NCBI GenBank assembly: GCA_964402115.1
Contig: CAYOBW010000142.1
Coordinates: 1-17,619, forward strand
Length of the DNA stretch: 17,619 bases
Source: CAYOBW01 sp964402115
GTDB lineage: Bacteria; Verrucomicrobiota; Kiritimatiellia; UBA8416; CAYOBW01
Direction: 5' to 3'
The position numbers and the translations under genes were made by a program. The notes under the pieces are model-generated. The model made no database searches and was not told the DNA's origin. It saw only the letters and a program-made list of their open reading frames with translations. Shown here one piece after another: positions 15,801 to 17,619 of this stretch (its first letter is position 1; each line of letters begins with the position of its first letter).

Positions 15801-16976
15801 ATGTTCAAGTCCGTACCGTCCAGCCAGGCGACAGCGCTTGTGCTCCGCCACGCCGCCCGCGTTTTCGCCGGCTGCCTCTTCGCGGCGACAGCAGCAGGGG
15901 CCGGCGCCGAGCCCAATCCGCCGCCGCTCCTGCGGGAAGCGGCCAGGGGGCTCTTCGCCATGGGCGTCGGCATCCACGACCGCATTCCGGAACGTCCGGA
16001 AGACTGGCCGCTGCTCACGGCGCAGTTCAACTGCGTGACCCCCGAGAACAGCTTCAAGCCCGATCCGGTGCAGGTAGCGGAAGGCGCCTTCGACTTTGCG
16101 CGCGCCGATGCGTTCGTGGACTTCGCCGCGTCAAACGGGCTGGCCGTCGTGGGCCACTGCCTGGTCTGGGCCAAGGATGACCGCACGCCGCCCTGGTTCT
16201 TCCGCGACGGCACGAACACGGCCAGCCGCGACCTGCTGCTCCGGCGCATGCAAACGCACATCGACACCGTGGTCCGGCGCTACCGCGGGCGGATCGCGAT
16301 GTGGGACGTGGTCAACGAGGCGCTGGACGACGGCACCAACTTCCTGCGAACCTCGGGTTGGAGCGCGGCGTGTGGAGAGGCGTTCGTGGCGCAAGCCTTC
16401 GCCTGCGCACACGCGGCGGACCCGCGAGCCCTGCTCGTCTACAACGACTACAACAACGAGCTGCCCGACAAGCGCGCCAAACTCGTCCGGCTCGTGCGCG
16501 CGCTGCGCGCGCAGGGCGCGCCCCTGCATGCGGTTGGCCTGCAGGGCCACTACGAAATCGACCGGCTGCCGCTTGCCGACATCGAAGCCACGCTGGTTGC
16601 CATGCGCGCACTCAACGTCAAAGTGGTGGTGTCCGAACTGGACATCGACGTCATCCCGCGCGGCCGCTGGTGGGCTGATAGCGGCCGGCACCGCGCTGAA
16701 CTCGCCAGGCTCGATCCCTACCGCGACGGCTGCCCGCCGGAGATCCTGCAACGGCAGGCGGAGCAGTACGCGCAGCTCTTCCAACTCTTTGCGCGCTATC
16801 CCGATGTTATTTGCCGCGTCACGTTCTGGAACCTGCACGACGGGCAGAGCTGGCTGAACGGTTTCCCGTGGCGACGTGTCAACCACCCCCTGCTGTTCGA
16901 CCGCCAGCGGCAGCCCAAACCCGCCTTCGACGCCGTGCTGCGCGCGCTGCAACAAGCCGCCCCTCCGGAACGTTAG
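15801..16976 (+). CDS. Secreted GH10 family endo-1,4-beta-xylanase
   Basis: 391 residues; single-domain GH10 catalytic modules are about 300-350, so this is one module plus a signal peptide (about 1-36, hydrophobic VFAGCLFAATAAGAGA). GH10 hallmarks are in order: NCVTPENSFKPD (Asn83, Lys86), GHCLVW (about 118-123), WDVVNEALDD with the acid/base Glu173, VGLQGHYEID with His250, VVVSELDID with the nucleophile Glu279, and FWNLHDGQSWLNGFP near the C-terminus. GH10 enzymes hydrolyse beta-1,4-xylan with retention of configuration. In classical members the HTLVWH motif ends in His; here it reads GHCLVWAKD, so one subsite residue differs. No carbohydrate-binding module is attached. The gene has its own good ribosome site, is not tightly linked to its neighbours, and its stop codon lies in a 12-bp motif that is inverted relative to a copy at 15180. 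Confidence 0.93.
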   Translation: MFKSVPSSQATALVLRHAARVFAGCLFAATAAGAGAEPNPPPLLREAARGLFAMGVGIHDRIPERPEDWPLLTAQFNCVTPENSFKPDPVQVAEGAFDFARADAFVDFAASNGLAVVGHCLVWAKDDRTPPWFFRDGTNTASRDLLLRRMQTHIDTVVRRYRGRIAMWDVVNEALDDGTNFLRTSGWSAACGEAFVAQAFACAHAADPRALLVYNDYNNELPDKRAKLVRLVRALRAQGAPLHAVGLQGHYEIDRLPLADIEATLVAMRALNVKVVVSELDIDVIPRGRWWADSGRHRAELARLDPYRDGCPPEILQRQAEQYAQLFQLFARYPDVICRVTFWNLHDGQSWLNGFPWRRVNHPLLFDRQRQPKPAFDAVLRALQQAAPPER

Positions 16977-16999
16977 CGCCTCGGTGACGCGGGGGCCTA

Positions 17000-17017
17000 A
17001 CGGCGGAGGACCGCCGT
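17000..17017. repeat. GC hairpin after the GH10 gene
   Basis: ACGGCGG-AGGA-CCGCCGT, a perfect 7-bp stem with a 4-base loop, starting 23 bases after the GH10 stop. No T-run follows; it could stabilise the transcript end or be a dispersed repeat related to the palindrome at 6830-6849. Confidence 0.65.
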
Positions 17018-17481
17018 CTCCAGGTCAGGGCGCTGGCGCACGGGGGAAACCGAAACCGGGGACGTTCTATGTATCAGTCTGTTCACAAAGCACTTGTGAT
17101 GCAATTCGAACTCGGCATCCTTGCCATGCCGCGAACCTACCCACCCTCGAGCCCTTGTGAACCGCTGTCTTGCATTCGCGCCGGCATTGTGTCAAGTCCA
17201 CCGCCATGCGAACGTCTGCTCTTCCAGGGCGCGGCCGTCGGCTGCGCCTCTACAGCCGCGCCCTCCGCACGAGCGAAGCCGTCAGCCACTTCCGCGCCGG
17301 CAGCGGGCGGTAGGCGCGGCGACGCCCTCGTGGCGCAAGCTCGCCCCGCGCAGTCGGCGGCTGAAAGGGCGATTGTCGCACATCAGGCCCGCTGATAACG
17401 CCATGCCACTCGTCGCAAATCACCTGGCACTGTCTTGACTGTCTTGAGTCCTCGAACCCTGCAAGAAGCGCTGCAAAACGC
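17018..17481. other. Stretch without a convincing gene
   Basis: About 460 bases. Two overlapping + frames (17069-17395 and 17121-17438) are open but are Arg/Pro/Ala-rich, lack a ribosome binding site and match no family I know, so I do not call a gene. The piece GAAACCGGGGACGTTCTATG (17051-17070) is reminiscent of sequence next to REP-type transposase elements, but nothing else supports that. A 9-mer ACTGTCTTG is duplicated in tandem at 17429-17446. Confidence 0.5.
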
Positions 17482-17586
17482 GCTTGTCATCCTGAGCGGA
17501 GCGAAGGATCTCGGCGTACCCGCCGCGCAGACGCCGAAAGCCCGCCTGACGGCGGGAGGTCCTTCGCTCCGCTCAGGATGACAAGC
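17482..17586. repeat. 105-base inverted repeat with perfect 27-bp arms
   Basis: The arm 17482-17508 (containing TCATCCTGAGCGGAGCGAAG) is the exact reverse complement of 17560-17586. The 51-base loop holds a second hairpin CCCGCC-TGAC-GGCGGG (17541-17556). The TCATCCTGAGCG.AGCGAAGGA sequence is a widely dispersed repeat in many bacterial genomes; here it occurs as a facing pair, as in a small palindromic element. Confidence 0.9.
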
Positions 17587-17619
17587 CCTTACGCTGACTG
17601 GGTGACTGATTGGCTCACC

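Larger units (their letters stand above)
15208..16038 (+). pseudogene. Zinc-ribbon membrane protein, 3' end lost (frame runs into the GH10 gene)
   Basis: The N-terminus MWTCKKCGESLEDQFDSCWK is a zinc ribbon with C4-x2-C7 and C18-x2-C21, the 'CxKCGE..EDQFDSCWKC' form known at the start of many small membrane proteins. A basic linker follows, then three membrane helices (about 45-66, 70-98 and 107-127). Up to about residue 138 (base 15621) the sequence looks like a normal protein with moderate GC. After that, at a GC palindrome (15627-15643), composition changes abruptly and the rest is Arg/Ser/Pro-rich sequence, the last 240 bases of which are the GH10 gene read in another frame. The native gene probably ended near 15600-15650 and lost its stop by deletion or insertion. 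No strong Shine-Dalgarno precedes ATG 15208. Confidence 0.55.
15180..16979. repeat. 12-bp inverted repeat GCGCTAACGTTC flanking the zinc-ribbon/GH10 segment
   Basis: GCGCTAACGTTC is at 15180-15191 and its exact reverse complement GAACGTTAGCGC at 16968-16979. Similarity continues with CCGGA on the inner side after a one- to two-base gap. The right copy contains the stop codon of the GH10 gene. Confidence 0.55.

Noticed and set aside
15054..17020. Integron cassette array with attC sites
   Set aside because: TAAC/GTTAG motifs occur, but in the wrong order for attC (GTT...AAC rather than RYYYAAC...GTTRRRY over 50-150 bases), and no integrase is recognisable.
17069..17395. Small gene after the GH10 gene
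   Set aside because: No ribosome binding site, Pro/Ala/Arg-rich, and two frames are open at once; likely noncoding GC-rich DNA or decayed sequence.

Overview
This GC-rich window (hand counts of two 60-base lines: about 75% GC at 2041, about 48% at 14281) looks like a chromosome segment from a member of the PVC superphylum, perhaps Kiritimatiellota or Verrucomicrobia. That placement is an inference. It rests on the operon type (BatA-like, VWA/amidotransferase-like, DUF4175-like and prenyltransferase-fold proteins in a row), on S23-type four-helix bundle genes with TTCAGTG-type repeats, and on exported parallel beta-helix and GH10 proteins. There is no rRNA or other phylogenetic marker to confirm it.

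Region 1 (3-9526, extending to 11814) is one co-oriented, tightly packed block on the + strand. It holds the end of a BatA-like membrane protein, a large membrane VWA protein with a glutamine-amidotransferase-like middle, a DUF4175-like membrane/coiled-coil protein, an exported prenyltransferase/squalene-cyclase-fold protein, an exported protein with a lectin-like middle domain, and an exported parallel beta-helix protein resembling GH141 enzymes. Several junctions are translationally coupled (TGATG at 852-856, ATGA at 6772-6775, GTGA at 9523-9526). The MoxR ATPase and DUF58 genes that normally head such clusters would lie upstream of the window.

The block is interrupted in two places by one repeat family, built from a 14-mer TTTCAGTGTTCAGG or 7-mer GTTCAGT units. 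At 3078-3729 the repeats form inverted ends around a four-helix bundle gene (S23/IVP family). At 7926-8013 they form a bare hairpin with a perfect 25-bp stem and no gene. This cargo-carrying form plus minimal form is the best candidate in the window for an under-described mobile or structural element. A third insertion-like event, a GC palindrome between two copies of an 11-bp sequence, seems to have duplicated the start of the prenyltransferase-fold gene (6770-6882).

Region 2 (about 11815-15650) is accessory DNA. A 750-base stretch without a convincing gene is followed by a lower-GC lipoprotein/WD40-type gene pair with coupled translation. Then comes a hairpin-rich intergenic stretch and a zinc-ribbon membrane gene whose frame has lost its native end and runs on into the next gene. 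Region 3 holds a secreted GH10 xylanase-family enzyme (15801-16976) and a 640-base tail without a convincing gene, containing GC hairpins and a 105-base inverted repeat with perfect 27-bp arms.

The first five operon genes probably act together at the cell envelope. The beta-helix and GH10 proteins point to plant-type polysaccharide breakdown, but the two genes are 4 kb apart and no direct link is visible.
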